Source: Deinococcus planocerae (lineage in GTDB: Bacteria; Deinococcota; Deinococci; Deinococcales; Deinococcaceae). From it: a stretch of 64,000 bases of DNA. Both the position numbers and the translations under genes were made by a program. Of this stretch, positions 53,837-62,297 are shown one piece after another. The first letter of the stretch is position 1. Every line of letters begins with the position of its first letter. Location: NCBI RefSeq assembly GCF_002869765.1, contig NZ_PNOR01000001.1, positions 160,505 through 224,504 of the forward strand, given 5' to 3'. Below the pieces are notes generated by a model. That model did not search any database. It saw only the letters and a list, made by a program, of their open reading frames with translations, and was not told the origin of the DNA.

Positions 53837-54085
53837 ATGACTGTTGGTAAGATCAGTGTAAGTTTGGAGGAACCGCTCCTCGACTTTCTCAGCCACTATC
53901 AGGAGACCCACCGGGTTCGCTCCAAATCGGAGGTGATCGCCCAGGCCCTCACCCTCCTGCGGGAACGGGAGCTGGAAACTCAGTACGCCGAGGCCCTGGC
54001 CGAGTGGCGGGCGAATGGCGAGGGCGATCTGTGGGAAAGCGTGATCGCCGACGGCCTGAGCGAGGGTTCCGATGCGGCGCGGTGA
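53837..54085 (+). CDS. Ribbon-helix-helix antitoxin (CopG/ParD-like)
   Basis: An 82-residue antitoxin. The first 45 residues are a ribbon-helix-helix fold: KISVSLEEPLLDFLSHYQET, then RVRSKSEVIAQALTLLRERE. The acidic C-terminus (ESVIADGLSEGSD) should bind the toxin encoded next. It overlaps that gene by 14 bases. The promoter appears leaderless. Confidence 0.82.
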   Translation: MTVGKISVSLEEPLLDFLSHYQETHRVRSKSEVIAQALTLLRERELETQYAEALAEWRANGEGDLWESVIADGLSEGSDAAR

Positions 54086-54422
54086 CATCTATATCGCCGA
54101 CCTCGACCCCGCCCGTTCGAGTGAGGCGAACAAGCGGCGCCCGGTGGTGATCGTCAGTGCCGACAGCCTGAACCGAACGGTGGACCGGCTGGGGGCCGGG
54201 GTCGTTACCATCGTGCCGCTCACCGGCAACGTGACGCGGGTTTATGACTTCCAGGTGCTGCTGCCGGCGGGGGAGACCGGGCTGGAGAGTGACAGCAAAG
54301 CGCAGGCCGAGCAAATCCGGGCCGTGGGATTCAGCCGTTTGGGACCTGCGCCAGTCGGCCACGTGCCCGCCGGGCTGATGGTCCGCCTCGACGCCGCCCT
54401 GCGGTTGCACCTGGCGCTGTGA
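54072..54422 (+). CDS. mazF: MazF/PemK-type endoribonuclease toxin
   Basis: A 116-residue toxin. The opening RRGDIYIADLDPARSSEANK with RRPVVIVSADSLN is diagnostic for MazF/PemK. VTIVPLTGNV and the SKAQAEQIRAV segment supply the conserved Thr/Ser and strand near the active site. These enzymes cleave mRNA at short sequences. It is paired with an RHH antitoxin, and 16 bases downstream a recombinase gene begins. Confidence 0.9.
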   Translation: MRRGDIYIADLDPARSSEANKRRPVVIVSADSLNRTVDRLGAGVVTIVPLTGNVTRVYDFQVLLPAGETGLESDSKAQAEQIRAVGFSRLGPAPVGHVPAGLMVRLDAALRLHLAL

Positions 54423-54438
54423 AGCGGGGAGGCGTCTG

Positions 54439-55374
54439 GTGACCCTTGACCTGTACCGCCAGGGTCAACTCGCCCCGTCCCGCGAGTGGGTGAATCTGAA
54501 CCCCGAGGAGCGGCGGCGCCGGGCGGTGGCGGCGGTCGCTGGGAAAGATGTGGCGACGCTGCTCGACCTGCTAGAGGCTCACCACGTTCGCACCCACGGG
54601 CATGTCAGCAAAGAGACCCTGCGCAAGTACCGGCTCGGGGGCCGTACTTGGCTGGAGTATGCCCAGAGCCACGCGGTGAAGGTGCTGCACCCGGAGGTCG
54701 AGCACGCCGACTTGTGGGTCCGGGAGTTGGAGGCCAGCGGGAAATCTCCCGCCTCGGTGGGTGTGCTGCTCGCGGGCGCACGAGCGCTTTACTCCGCCTT
54801 GCGCTGGGCGAAGGCCACCACCGACCATCCCTTTACGGATGTGAAACCGCGCAAGGACAAGCGGCGCCCCTGGGACAAGCGCCAGCCCTACCCGGAAGGC
54901 GACGTGGGCAAACTGCTCGCCGCCGCTCCCGTCGAGATGCGGGTGCTGCTGCGCCTGGGGGGCATCGCCGGGCTGCGCGCCTCGGAGATCACCGGCCTGA
55001 AGTGGGGTGACGTGGACCTGGAAGGGGGGACCTTAACCGTGCGGAACGGGAAAGGCGGGAAGACGAGACGGGTCCTCTTGTCCTCTTCTTTGGTTGCGGA
55101 CTTGCGAGAACTCGGTCCGCAAAAAGAAGAGGTGGCGGTGATCGGACGGACTCCGGAGGCGGCGCGGGGGAGACTGCGCACCCTGTGCAAGCAGCAGGGC
55201 ATTCCCTACCTGGGGCTGCACGCCCTGCGGCACACGGCGGGCACGCGCCTGGTGCGGGCGGGCTTTCAGCTTCAGGACGTGGCGGAGCACCTGGGGCACA
55301 GCGACGTGCAGACCGCCCGGACCTACGGCAAGTGGGCGGATGACCGCCTCAAGGAGCATTTGCGGGGCCTGTGA
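54439..55374 (+). CDS. Tyrosine recombinase (phage integrase/XerD-like)
   Basis: A 311-residue site-specific recombinase. The N-terminal SAM-like domain covers about residues 35-130. The catalytic domain has Arg in GGIAGLRASEITGLKWGDVD, Lys in RNGKGGKTRRVLL, the HxxR box LHALRHTAGTRL, His in EHLGHSDVQ and the nucleophile Tyr in ARTYGKWADD. All five residues are present. The start is GTG 54439 with GGGGAGG six bases upstream. It follows a toxin gene closely and is itself followed by two decayed copies of its own C-terminal part, so it may have driven gene-cassette rearrangement here. Confidence 0.9.
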   Translation: MTLDLYRQGQLAPSREWVNLNPEERRRRAVAAVAGKDVATLLDLLEAHHVRTHGHVSKETLRKYRLGGRTWLEYAQSHAVKVLHPEVEHADLWVRELEASGKSPASVGVLLAGARALYSALRWAKATTDHPFTDVKPRKDKRRPWDKRQPYPEGDVGKLLAAAPVEMRVLLRLGGIAGLRASEITGLKWGDVDLEGGTLTVRNGKGGKTRRVLLSSSLVADLRELGPQKEEVAVIGRTPEAARGRLRTLCKQQGIPYLGLHALRHTAGTRLVRAGFQLQDVAEHLGHSDVQTARTYGKWADDRLKEHLRGL

Positions 55375-55380
55375 GGGTAC

Positions 55381-55644
55381 ATGTCGGCCGCCCCTCACCC
55401 TGAGCTGGCCGTGATCGGGGCGACGGCGAACGCGGCCAGGGAGCGGTTGAAGCTCGCCTGTCAGAAGGCCGGGGTGGCCTACCGGGGTGTGCACGCGCTG
55501 CGGCATTGCGCCGGGACGCGGATGGTCCGCGCGGGGCCCTCTTCACGACGCGGCCCGCCACTTCGGGCACAGCAGCATCGAGACCACCTAGACCTACGCC
55601 AAATGGGCCGACGACAGCCTCAGGCGGGCCCTGGAGGGTGGTAA
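55381..55644 (+). pseudogene. Decayed copy 1 of the recombinase catalytic end
   Basis: The frame starts with HPELAVIGATANAARERLKL and GVHALRHCAGTRMVRAG, matching the recombinase's equivalent (EEVAVIGRTPEAARGRLRTL; LHALRHTAGTRLVRAG). A frameshift near 55540 then moves the rest (HFGHSSIETT, stop, TYAKWADDSL) into another frame. A TAG stop also sits directly before the Tyr-bearing segment. It is more diverged from the intact gene than copy 2. Confidence 0.75.
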
Positions 55645-55893
55645 AGGCGCACCTGCGGGAGTTGGGTCCGCAAAAAGAAGACGTGCCGGTGATCGGGCAG
55701 ATGCCGGAAGCGGTGCGGAGGAGCCTACGCGCCCTCTGCCAGCGGGAAGGCATTCCCGACCTGGGCCTGCACGCGCTGCGGCACACGGCGGGGACGCGGC
55801 TGACGCGGGCGGGCTTTCAACTACAGGACGCGGCAGGGTACCTGGGACCAGTGGGCCGACGACCGACTCAAGGAGCACCTGCGGGGCCTGTGA
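55641..55893 (+). pseudogene. Decayed copy 2 of the recombinase catalytic end
   Basis: AHLRELGPQKEDVPVIGQMP, LGLHALRHTAGTRLTRAG and FQLQDAAGYLG closely follow the intact gene, including DNA-level identity at GGTCCGCAAAAAGAAGA. A deletion then removes the segment with the active-site Tyr (HSDVQTARTYGK), and the end WADDRLKEHLRGL resumes in a shifted frame with the same stop (55891-55893). It cannot be catalytic. Confidence 0.75.
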
Positions 55894-55985
55894 AGGAAAC
55901 GACGCTCCTGCCCGGTGTCGAGAACATCACAGCCCCGTAGATAAAGACTGCTTAAACTTTTCTCATTGAGACTGAGGGGGAGGCC

Positions 55986-56123
55986 GTGGGGGTGTGCATG
56001 ATCGGCGGGGTGCTGCTGGGGATGGCTTCGGGCTTTTTGCTGGGGGATGCCGGGAGCGGTGTCTCGCTGGGCAGTGCCCTGGGCGTCCTGCTGGGCACCC
56101 TCTGGGAGCGCCACCTGCCCTGA
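55986..56123 (+). CDS. Small glycine-rich membrane protein (45 aa)
   Basis: From GTG 55986 the frame gives VGVCMIGGVLLGMASGFLLG, then DAGSGVSLGSALGVLLGTLW and ERHLP. Two short hydrophobic, Gly-zipper-like helices with a tight turn suggest a small membrane protein. A purine-rich GGGGGAGG lies just upstream, a little close for GTG 55986 and a little far for ATG 55998. The family is unknown. Confidence 0.45.
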   Translation: MGVCMIGGVLLGMASGFLLGDAGSGVSLGSALGVLLGTLWERHLP

Positions 56124-56157
56124 ACCCCGCCGTGGGCGAGCGTGAGGCGTGAGTCTG

Positions 56158-56718
56158 CTAGCCGCGCGCGCGCCGGTAGTGCATCGCGACCACGCCGTTG
56201 CCGAGCGGCGTCGCCGAGACCAGATCAAGCTGTCGCGTGCTGGATAGCCCGTCCTGGTACAGGGCCGGGCCATGGCCGACGATTCTGGGGTGGACGAGAA
56301 ACTTGTACTCGTCAATCAGATCCAACCGGTCCAGCTCGGCTGCGAGCTTGCCGCTCCCGAGGAGCACACCGTCAGGGGTCGCGTCCTTGAGCTTTTGCAC
56401 GCTCGTGCGCAAGTCGCCGACGAGGTGATGGCTGTTGGTCCACGAGAAGCGCGTTCGCGTCGACGACACCACGTACTTCGGCTTGGCCTCCAGCTTGAGC
56501 GCCCACTCGCGCATCGCCGGCAGCGCCTCCTCGTCGCCACGAGCGACCGCCGGCCAGGAGCTCTCCATCATCTCGTAGGTGACGCGGCCCCACAGCATGG
56601 CCCCTGCCTCGGCCATGAGGCGAGTGAAGAAGGCGTGGGTCTCGTCGTCGGCGATGCCCTCCTGGTGGTCGACGCACCCGTCGAGGGTGACGTTGAGGCT
56701 GAAGGTCAAGAGGCCCAT
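56158..56718 (-). CDS. Dihydrofolate reductase-like (RibD C-terminal) family protein
   Basis: A 186-residue reductase-fold protein. It starts at ATG 56718 with LLTFSLNVTLDGCVDHQEGI, the usual opening of this family, then MLWGRVTYEMMESSWPAV, VVSSTRTRFSWTN and the cofactor-side motif DGVLLGSGKLAAELDRLDLI. It ends with HPRIVGHGPALYQDG. Such proteins are predicted NADPH reductases of unknown substrate and are not true DHFRs. It follows the HsdM chimera on the same strand, but its composition suggests independent origin. Intact length. Confidence 0.85.
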   Translation of the reverse strand: MGLLTFSLNVTLDGCVDHQEGIADDETHAFFTRLMAEAGAMLWGRVTYEMMESSWPAVARGDEEALPAMREWALKLEAKPKYVVSSTRTRFSWTNSHHLVGDLRTSVQKLKDATPDGVLLGSGKLAAELDRLDLIDEYKFLVHPRIVGHGPALYQDGLSSTRQLDLVSATPLGNGVVAMHYRRARG

Positions 56719-56799
56719 GGCGACGAGTCTACGTTGAGTTGGACGGACGCCCACGTTCGCTCACCCTATCAACGTCACGTCCTCACCCACAGCCTTGGC

Positions 56800-58068
56800 C
56801 TACATGACGAGGCGGACGGGGATGCCGGTGGTGAAGAAGAGCTGCGCGGGCAGCGCGACGATGCAGTCGACGAGGTCGGCCTCGACGATCTTGCGGCGGA
56901 TGTCCCCCTCTGCGCCGATGTCGCGCGCCAGGCTACCGTTGGCCATCACGAACCCAGCCGTGCCACCACCCCGACCGTTGGGCGGGGCGAGATGGTGGAT
57001 GAAGTGCTGAATCCAGGCGTAATTGGCGTTGCCAGGGGGTGGGTCGCCATAGGTCCAGCGCACGTCGCCGCGGAGGAGTTGGCCCGACCAGTCGCTGACG
57101 TTGAACGGCGGGTTGGCGAGGACGAAGTCGGCCTTGAGGTCGGGGTGCTGGTCGCGGAGGAACGTGTCGGCTGGCTGCTCGCCCAGCCTCGCCTCGACGC
57201 CGTGGATGGCGAGGTTCATGTGGGCGAGGCGCCACGTCGTGGGGTTGCTCTCCTGCCCGAAGATGGAGACGTCGGTGCGCTGGCCGCCATAGGCCTCGAC
57301 GAACTTCTCCGACTGGACGAACATGCCGCCGCTGCCGCATGCGGGATCGTAAATGCGGCCCTCGTAGGGCTCCAGCATCTCGATCAGTACGCGCATGACT
57401 GAGCGCGGAGTGTAGAACTCGCCGCCCAGCTTGCCCTCGGCGGCGGCGAATTTGCCGAGAAAGTACTCGTACACCCGGCCGAGCGTGTCACGGGCCTTGC
57501 CGCGGCTGCCCTTGAAGCCGATACCGGCGATGAGGTTGATCAGCCCAGCCATCTTCACCGACTCAATGCCGCGACGGGCATAGTCGCGGGGTAGCCTGCC
57601 CTTGAGGTTCGCGTTGTCCCGTTCGACGGCGAGGACCGCGTCGTCAATCCGTGTGGCGATGTCGGGGCGCGTCGCCTGGTTCTGGATGTTCGCCCAGCGC
57701 GCTTCGGGGGGCACCCAGAAGACCCGCTCGGCCGTGTACTCGTCGCGGGATTCGAGCAGGCGCCCGAGCTGTTCGCCCTCAATGCCGTCGCTCGCCAGCT
57801 CGGCCCTTAGGTCGTCGCAGCGGCTCTCGAAGCTGTCGGAGATGTACTTGAACTCCCGCCCCAGGTCGCGGGAAAGCCGCTGCACGACCTTCGCGCCCCA
57901 CCCGGCCTGCGCCTACCGCTCGAGGATGGCCCGCCCAATCTGCCAGTACAGCAGCACGAGTTCCCGATTCACCGCCAGGGCAGCCCGCGTCTGGGCTGAC
58001 CGGATGCGGTCTTTCAGTTCGCCCAGCAGCGCCGCGTAGTCCCCGAGGAGGGGGAAGTCCCCCGTCAT
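56800..58068 (-). pseudogene. hsdM: Chimera of DUF1016 N-terminus and type I methylase HsdM, broken
   Basis: From ATG 58068 the frame gives DYAALLGELKDRIRSAQTRA and LLYWQIGRAILER, the start of DUF1016/YhcG PDDEXK nucleases. A TAG (57915-57913) follows where Gln is expected, then AQAGWGAKVVQRLSRDLGRE. At about 57855 the sequence turns into HsdM: KYISDSFESRCDDL, DEYTAERVFWVPPEARW, the SAM motif DPACGSGGMF and the catalytic NPPF. It ends prematurely after IVALPAQLFFTTGIPV, about 130 residues short. The HsdM N-terminal helical domain is absent. No HsdS or HsdR gene is in the window. Confidence 0.75.
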
Positions 58069-58616
58069 GGCCCCGCCGTTCGGTGGTCCAGAAGACTTCT
58101 TGGGGCACCTGGGCGCTTTTCATGGAGGGGCGGTGGGGGCTCTTCACGTAGGGGGTCATGGGGCGCCTATGGTAGAGCGTGGCGCGGCGTGACGAGCTTG
58201 GAAACGAGGGACGGCCCGCAGCGCGTGGGAAGGAAGCGGCCTCCTTTGTTTTTTGCGAACCGAAACGCCGCCCGGGGACGTTCGCGCCTACCGAACGGTC
58301 CTCCAGCCGTCGAACAGCATCCCAGCCGCCTGCTGCCCTCACCGGCAGCCACGACAGGTTCGCCCCTCGGGTCGGGAAGCGCGCGACGCAGCGGCGCCTG
58401 GGCATTCCGGGCGTGCTCTCCCCACGGCAGCGGGGGTCGTCCGTCAAGTCGCCTCGTGACGCAGGCGAAGGCCAGAACTCGCCGGGCATCAGGTTCAGGG
58501 CCAGCTCCGCTCTGGAAGACCTACCAGGCTCCAACTTCAGGCCCTGTGGGTGAGAGGGAGACAGGGGTCCGCCGTCGGCCCCTTGACTTGCTTTGTTAGT
58601 GAGTGCAAACTAACCC
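58069..58616. other. Gap of about 550 bp
   Basis: No supported gene between the DUF1016-HsdM chimera and the TetR gene. Overlapping Arg/Pro-rich frames are shadows. The right end contains the TetR promoter with its inverted repeat. Confidence 0.45.
58583..58616 (+). promoter_or_regulatory. TetR promoter with operator GTTAGT-N8-ACTAAC
   Basis: A -35 like TTGACT (58583-58588) is followed after 17 bases by CAAACT, five bases before the ATG at 58617, consistent with a leaderless message. A perfect inverted repeat, GTTAGT (58595-58600) and ACTAAC (58609-58614), covers the promoter. A similar sequence lies upstream of the next gene. Confidence 0.65.
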
Positions 58617-59153
58617 ATGGCCCGCTCCACCCCTGGCTCCACGCCCCCCGCCCGGCTGTCGGGCGACGAGCGGCGCGCGGCGGTGATCGAGGCGGCCATC
58701 GAGGAGTTCGCCCAGCGCGGCTACGCCGGGGGTTCGACGGAAGCCATCGCGCGGCGCGTGGGCATCTCGCAGCCCTACGTCTTTCGCCTCTTCGGCACCA
58801 AGCGGGAACTCTTCCTGGCCGCCGTGGACGCGGTCTTCGTGCACATCCAGCGGGTCTTCACCGCTGCCGCCCACTCCACCCAGGGGGACAAGCTGGACGC
58901 GATGGGCCACGCCTACGAGGGGCTGCGCTCGCGGCGCCACGAGTTGCTGCTGCTGCTCCAGGCCTTCAGCGCCAGCGGGGAGGACGAGATCCGCCAGGAG
59001 GTGCGCCGCCGCTACCGGGCGCTGTTCGGGGAAGTGCGCGCCCTGTCCGGTGCCTCGCACACGCAGGCCCAGAACTTCTTCGCCACCGGCATGCTGATCA
59101 CCATCGCCTCGGTCCTCGACCTCCCGGAGCTGCTGACCTGGGAGGGCCACTGA
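58617..59153 (+). CDS. TetR family regulator of the FAD oxidoreductase operon
   Basis: A 178-residue TetR repressor. The HTH reads STEAIARRVGISQPYVFRLF followed by GTKRELFLAAVD. The ligand domain is short but complete. Its ATG lies directly after an operator-like repeat that recurs in front of the following operon, so it is expected to repress both itself and the FAD oxidoreductase/hydrolase genes, perhaps until a lipophilic substrate binds. Confidence 0.9.
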   Translation: MARSTPGSTPPARLSGDERRAAVIEAAIEEFAQRGYAGGSTEAIARRVGISQPYVFRLFGTKRELFLAAVDAVFVHIQRVFTAAAHSTQGDKLDAMGHAYEGLRSRRHELLLLLQAFSASGEDEIRQEVRRRYRALFGEVRALSGASHTQAQNFFATGMLITIASVLDLPELLTWEGH

Positions 59154-59171
59154 GCTTCTCTTTTTTCCGTA

Positions 59172-59191
59172 GTTAGTGATTACTTACTAAT
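59172..59191 (+). promoter_or_regulatory. Second copy of the TetR operator
   Basis: GTTAGT-GATTACTT-ACTAAT matches the site at 58595 in half-site sequence and eight-base spacing, with one mismatch in the last base. It lies between the TetR stop and the FAD oxidoreductase gene, where it can control that operon separately. Confidence 0.65.
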
Positions 59192-59251
59192 CTATCGAGG
59201 TTCAGCGTTCCGCCGCGCCCCTCCTCGCCCTCTCATCCCAAGGAGCCGCCC

Positions 59252-60709
59252 ATGACCGACCTCCCCACCGCCCGACACGCCCTCGTCATCGGGGGCAGCA
59301 TGGCGGGCCTGCTCGCCGCCCGCGTCCTGAGTGAGCATTACGACGAGGTGGTGGTGCTCGACCGCGACGTGTTCCCGGAGACCCCCGATCACCGGGCGGG
59401 CGTGCCGCAGTCGCATCATGCCCACGGCCTGCTGCCCCGCGGGCACGAGATTCTGACCGGGCTGTTCCCCGGCCTGCTCGCCTCGCTGGCCCGGGGCGGC
59501 GCCTTTCACACCCGGGAAGGCATCCCCGTCTTGCAGGTGACGCCCGCCGGGAAACTCCCGGCCGCGCCGCTGGGCGGGCAGGGCGAGTACCTCGCCTTCA
59601 GCCGCTTCCTGCTGGAATGGCACGTGCGGCAGTGGCTGCGCGAGCACGCGAACGTCCGCTTCCTTCCGTCCACCGAGGTGACCCGGCTGGTATCCAACGC
59701 GGACGGGACAGCCGTGACGGGCGTGCACGTTCGTTCCCGCGACGGGCGGGAGGGCCCCGAGGTCGTGCCCGCCGACCTGGTGGTCGAGGCGAGCGGTCGG
59801 GCCTCCAGGCTGGGCGGCTGGCTCCAGGACCTCGGGTACGGTCCGGTCCCCGAGGAGAGCGTCGCCTCCGATATCGGGTACGCCTCGCGCTTCTACCGGC
59901 GCCCCGAGGGGTTTCCCGCCCCGTGGCACGGCCTGATCATCAACGGGCGTCCGCCGCACAACCCGCGGGCGGGCCTGATCCTGCCGGTCGAGGACGGGCG
60001 CTGGCACGTGACCCTGGGCGGCTTCGCGGGGCACCACCCGCCCACCGACGAGGCGGGCTTCCTGGCCTGGGCCCGGGACTTACCCGACCCCGGCCTGTAC
60101 GAGGCGATCCGCGTCGCCCAGCCTCTGACCCCCATCCGCGGCTACCGCACGCCCACGAACACCTGGCGGCACTTCGAGCGCCTTCCGCGCTGGCCGCGCG
60201 GCCTGGTCGCCCTGGGAGACGCCGTGTGCCACTACAACCCCATCTACGGGCAGGGGATCAGCGCGGCGGCCGTGAGCGCCGAGGCGCTGGAGACGAGCCT
60301 GAAGGCGGGTGGGCCGGACTTCGAGCAGGCCTTCCAGCGGGCGCTCGCCCGCGTCGTGGCCGTGCCCTGGCAGATCGCCACGGGTGAGGACCTGCGCTGG
60401 CCGGGCGTGCGGCTCACCGGGGCGGGCACGGGGCCAGGCCTGCGGCTGCGGCATGCCTACGGGAACCTGGTGCTGGGGCAGGCCGTGCGGGACGGGGTGG
60501 TGGCGGGCGCCTTTCTGGACATGATCATGAACCTCCGTCCGCCCTCGGTCCTCGCGCGTCCAGCCATCCTGGCGCGGGTCCTGGGAGGCAGCCTCGCCCG
60601 CGCGCTGGGCAGGACGGGACAGGACGCGCCGCCCGCCCTCTCCCCGGAGGCGGTCTCGCTCCTGCGCGCCCGCCCGGACGCGGCGCCCTTCCCCGGGAGG
60701 ACCGCATGA
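59252..60709 (+). CDS. FAD-dependent oxidoreductase (monooxygenase-like)
   Basis: A 485-residue flavoprotein. The FAD-binding Rossmann motif is [20 protein letters not shown], with VVVLDRD ending the second strand. [18 protein letters not shown] is the middle DG-like region. [20 protein letters not shown] is the second FAD motif (GD). This matches the PHBH/geranylgeranyl reductase-like group whose members hydroxylate or reduce lipophilic compounds. The ribosome site AAGGAG is seven bases before ATG 59252. Its stop overlaps the alpha/beta hydrolase start, so oxidation and hydrolysis are probably consecutive steps. Confidence 0.88.
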   Translation: MTDLPTARHALVIGGSMAGLLAARVLSEHYDEVVVLDRDVFPETPDHRAGVPQSHHAHGLLPRGHEILTGLFPGLLASLARGGAFHTREGIPVLQVTPAGKLPAAPLGGQGEYLAFSRFLLEWHVRQWLREHANVRFLPSTEVTRLVSNADGTAVTGVHVRSRDGREGPEVVPADLVVEASGRASRLGGWLQDLGYGPVPEESVASDIGYASRFYRRPEGFPAPWHGLIINGRPPHNPRAGLILPVEDGRWHVTLGGFAGHHPPTDEAGFLAWARDLPDPGLYEAIRVAQPLTPIRGYRTPTNTWRHFERLPRWPRGLVALGDAVCHYNPIYGQGISAAAVSAEALETSLKAGGPDFEQAFQRALARVVAVPWQIATGEDLRWPGVRLTGAGTGPGLRLRHAYGNLVLGQAVRDGVVAGAFLDMIMNLRPPSVLARPAILARVLGGSLARALGRTGQDAPPALSPEAVSLLRARPDAAPFPGRTA

Positions 60710-61566
60710 CGCTCCCCACCCCGGACCTCGACACCCAGGTCTCGCACCAGTTCGCCCACAACGGGGGCGTCCGATTGCACTACGTCACCCTGGGCGAGGG
60801 CCCCCTCATCGTGATGCTGCACGGCTTCCCGGACTTCTGGTACACCTGGCGCTGGCAGATGCCCGCGCTCGCCGAGGAGTACCGGGTGGCCGCCCCCGAC
60901 CTGCGCGGCTACAACCTCAGCGGCCAGCCCAGGGGGGGCGAGCACTACGCCATGCCGCACCTGCTGGGCGACGTGGCGGCCGTCATCCGGGACCTCGGCG
61001 AGGAGCGGGCCATCCTGGTGGGACACGACTGGGGCGGGGCGATTGCCTGGCAGTTCGCCATGCACTTCCCGCACATGGTCGAGCGCCTCGTCATCCTGAA
61101 CCTGCCGCACCCGCAGGGCCTGGCACGCGAATTGGCCCGCAATCCCGAGCAGCAGAAAAACAGCGGGTACGCGCGCACTTTCCAGGAGGAAGGCGCCCAC
61201 GAACGGCTCGACCTGGAGTGGTTGATCCGCTGGGTGCGGGACGACGGGGCCCGCGCCCGCTACCGGGAGGCTTTGGGCCGCTCGGACTTCGAGGCGTTGC
61301 TGCACTACTACAAGCAGAATTACCCGCGTCCGCCGTACCCGGAGCCCCAGGGCCCCGTCGTCAAGGTGCAGGCCCCCACCCTGGTGATCCACGGGCTGGG
61401 CGACGAGGCCCTGCTGCCTGGGGGCCTGAACGACACCTGGCAGTGGGTGGAGCGCGACCTGACCCTGGTCACGCTGCCGGGGGCGGGGCACTTCGTGCAG
61501 CATGACGCGGCGGAGGCCGTAACGCGGGTGCTGACGAATTGGCTGGCTCGGGGCCCCCTCCCCTAA
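60706..61566 (+). CDS. Alpha/beta hydrolase, epoxide hydrolase-like
   Basis: A 286-residue hydrolase. It has the oxyanion motif [13 protein letters not shown], the nucleophile elbow [11 protein letters not shown] with Asp108 in place of Ser, the cap domain, and the catalytic His in GAGHFVQHD. An Asp nucleophile indicates epoxide hydrolase or haloalkane dehalogenase chemistry; HGFP favours the epoxide type. Overlap with the FAD gene (ATGA) suggests that the upstream enzyme may form an epoxide that this one opens (inference). Confidence 0.9.
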   Translation: MTLPTPDLDTQVSHQFAHNGGVRLHYVTLGEGPLIVMLHGFPDFWYTWRWQMPALAEEYRVAAPDLRGYNLSGQPRGGEHYAMPHLLGDVAAVIRDLGEERAILVGHDWGGAIAWQFAMHFPHMVERLVILNLPHPQGLARELARNPEQQKNSGYARTFQEEGAHERLDLEWLIRWVRDDGARARYREALGRSDFEALLHYYKQNYPRPPYPEPQGPVVKVQAPTLVIHGLGDEALLPGGLNDTWQWVERDLTLVTLPGAGHFVQHDAAEAVTRVLTNWLARGPLP

Positions 61567-61617
61567 GGGCGCGGGCACCGACCGTGTGCAAGGCGGGGAG
61601 CTCGAAACGGGAGGAGG

Positions 61618-62268
61618 TCAACCCAGACAGGCGGTCTGAAGGAGCGCTTTCGTCCGGGTGGACGGCCAGGACTCGCAGCAGGCAGCTTGGCGGCTCGTGT
61701 CCGCCTGACGCGCCCCGCCCACGAAGGGCAGGGCAAGACCACCTGCACTAGATACAGCCGCTCGTGCACCCCCGAGCTGCCGGTCGAGGAAGAACAGGTG
61801 ACGCTTCAGCTCCTCCTGGAACGGTCCGTCCTCGGCCCCCCGCAGCCGCTCTTCCTCCTGGGCCTGCATCTCCAGTACCTGCCGCCGCCGGGCCAGCAGC
61901 AGGCGGACCCGCTCGTCGTCCTTCTGGAAACCCATGCGTTCACTGACGAACCGAGCCGACCCGGCCACCCGCGCCACGGTGCTCACGTCCAGGAGCCCTG
62001 CGCCAGCGGTCGCCGCAAAGGTCCGCACCTGTTCCTTGGAGGTTACCCTCACCCGCACGCCGCGCTCCAGCAGCGCCACCACCACTGGTATATCACCACC
62101 GCCCAGCGCCTGCACCAGCACCGCCGCCGGGCGCAGTTCACCGATGCGCCGGGCCAACCGCTCGATGCCTTCTGGAGAGTCGTCCTCCGCAAAGGTCTCC
62201 CCCGTCGGCACGACCGCTCCCCGCCACGCCTCCCGCGTGTGCCTCAGTCCGACGAACCGGTCCTGCAT
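61618..62268 (-). CDS. IS110 transposase-derived protein lacking catalytic acids
   Basis: A 216-residue protein with the shape of the N-terminal RuvC-like domain of IS110 transposases: GAVVPTGETFAEDDSPEGIE, VALLERGVRVRVTSKEQVRT, FAATAG and VRLLLARRRQVLEMQAQEEE. The DEDD residues are replaced: VGIDxS is VGLRHT, the VVEATG-like motif is VLVQALGG, and KTDxxDA is LLDVSTVA. The C-terminal Ser-containing domain is missing. The frame is nevertheless intact and ATG 62268 has AGGAGG five bases upstream. So it may be a domesticated protein rather than random decay. I cannot say what it does. Confidence 0.6.
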   Translation of the reverse strand: MQDRFVGLRHTREAWRGAVVPTGETFAEDDSPEGIERLARRIGELRPAAVLVQALGGGDIPVVVALLERGVRVRVTSKEQVRTFAATAGAGLLDVSTVARVAGSARFVSERMGFQKDDERVRLLLARRRQVLEMQAQEEERLRGAEDGPFQEELKRHLFFLDRQLGGARAAVSSAGGLALPFVGGARQADTSRQAACCESWPSTRTKALLQTACLG

Positions 62269-62297
62269 GGGCACCTCCTGGGCCGCAGCTTCCCCCA

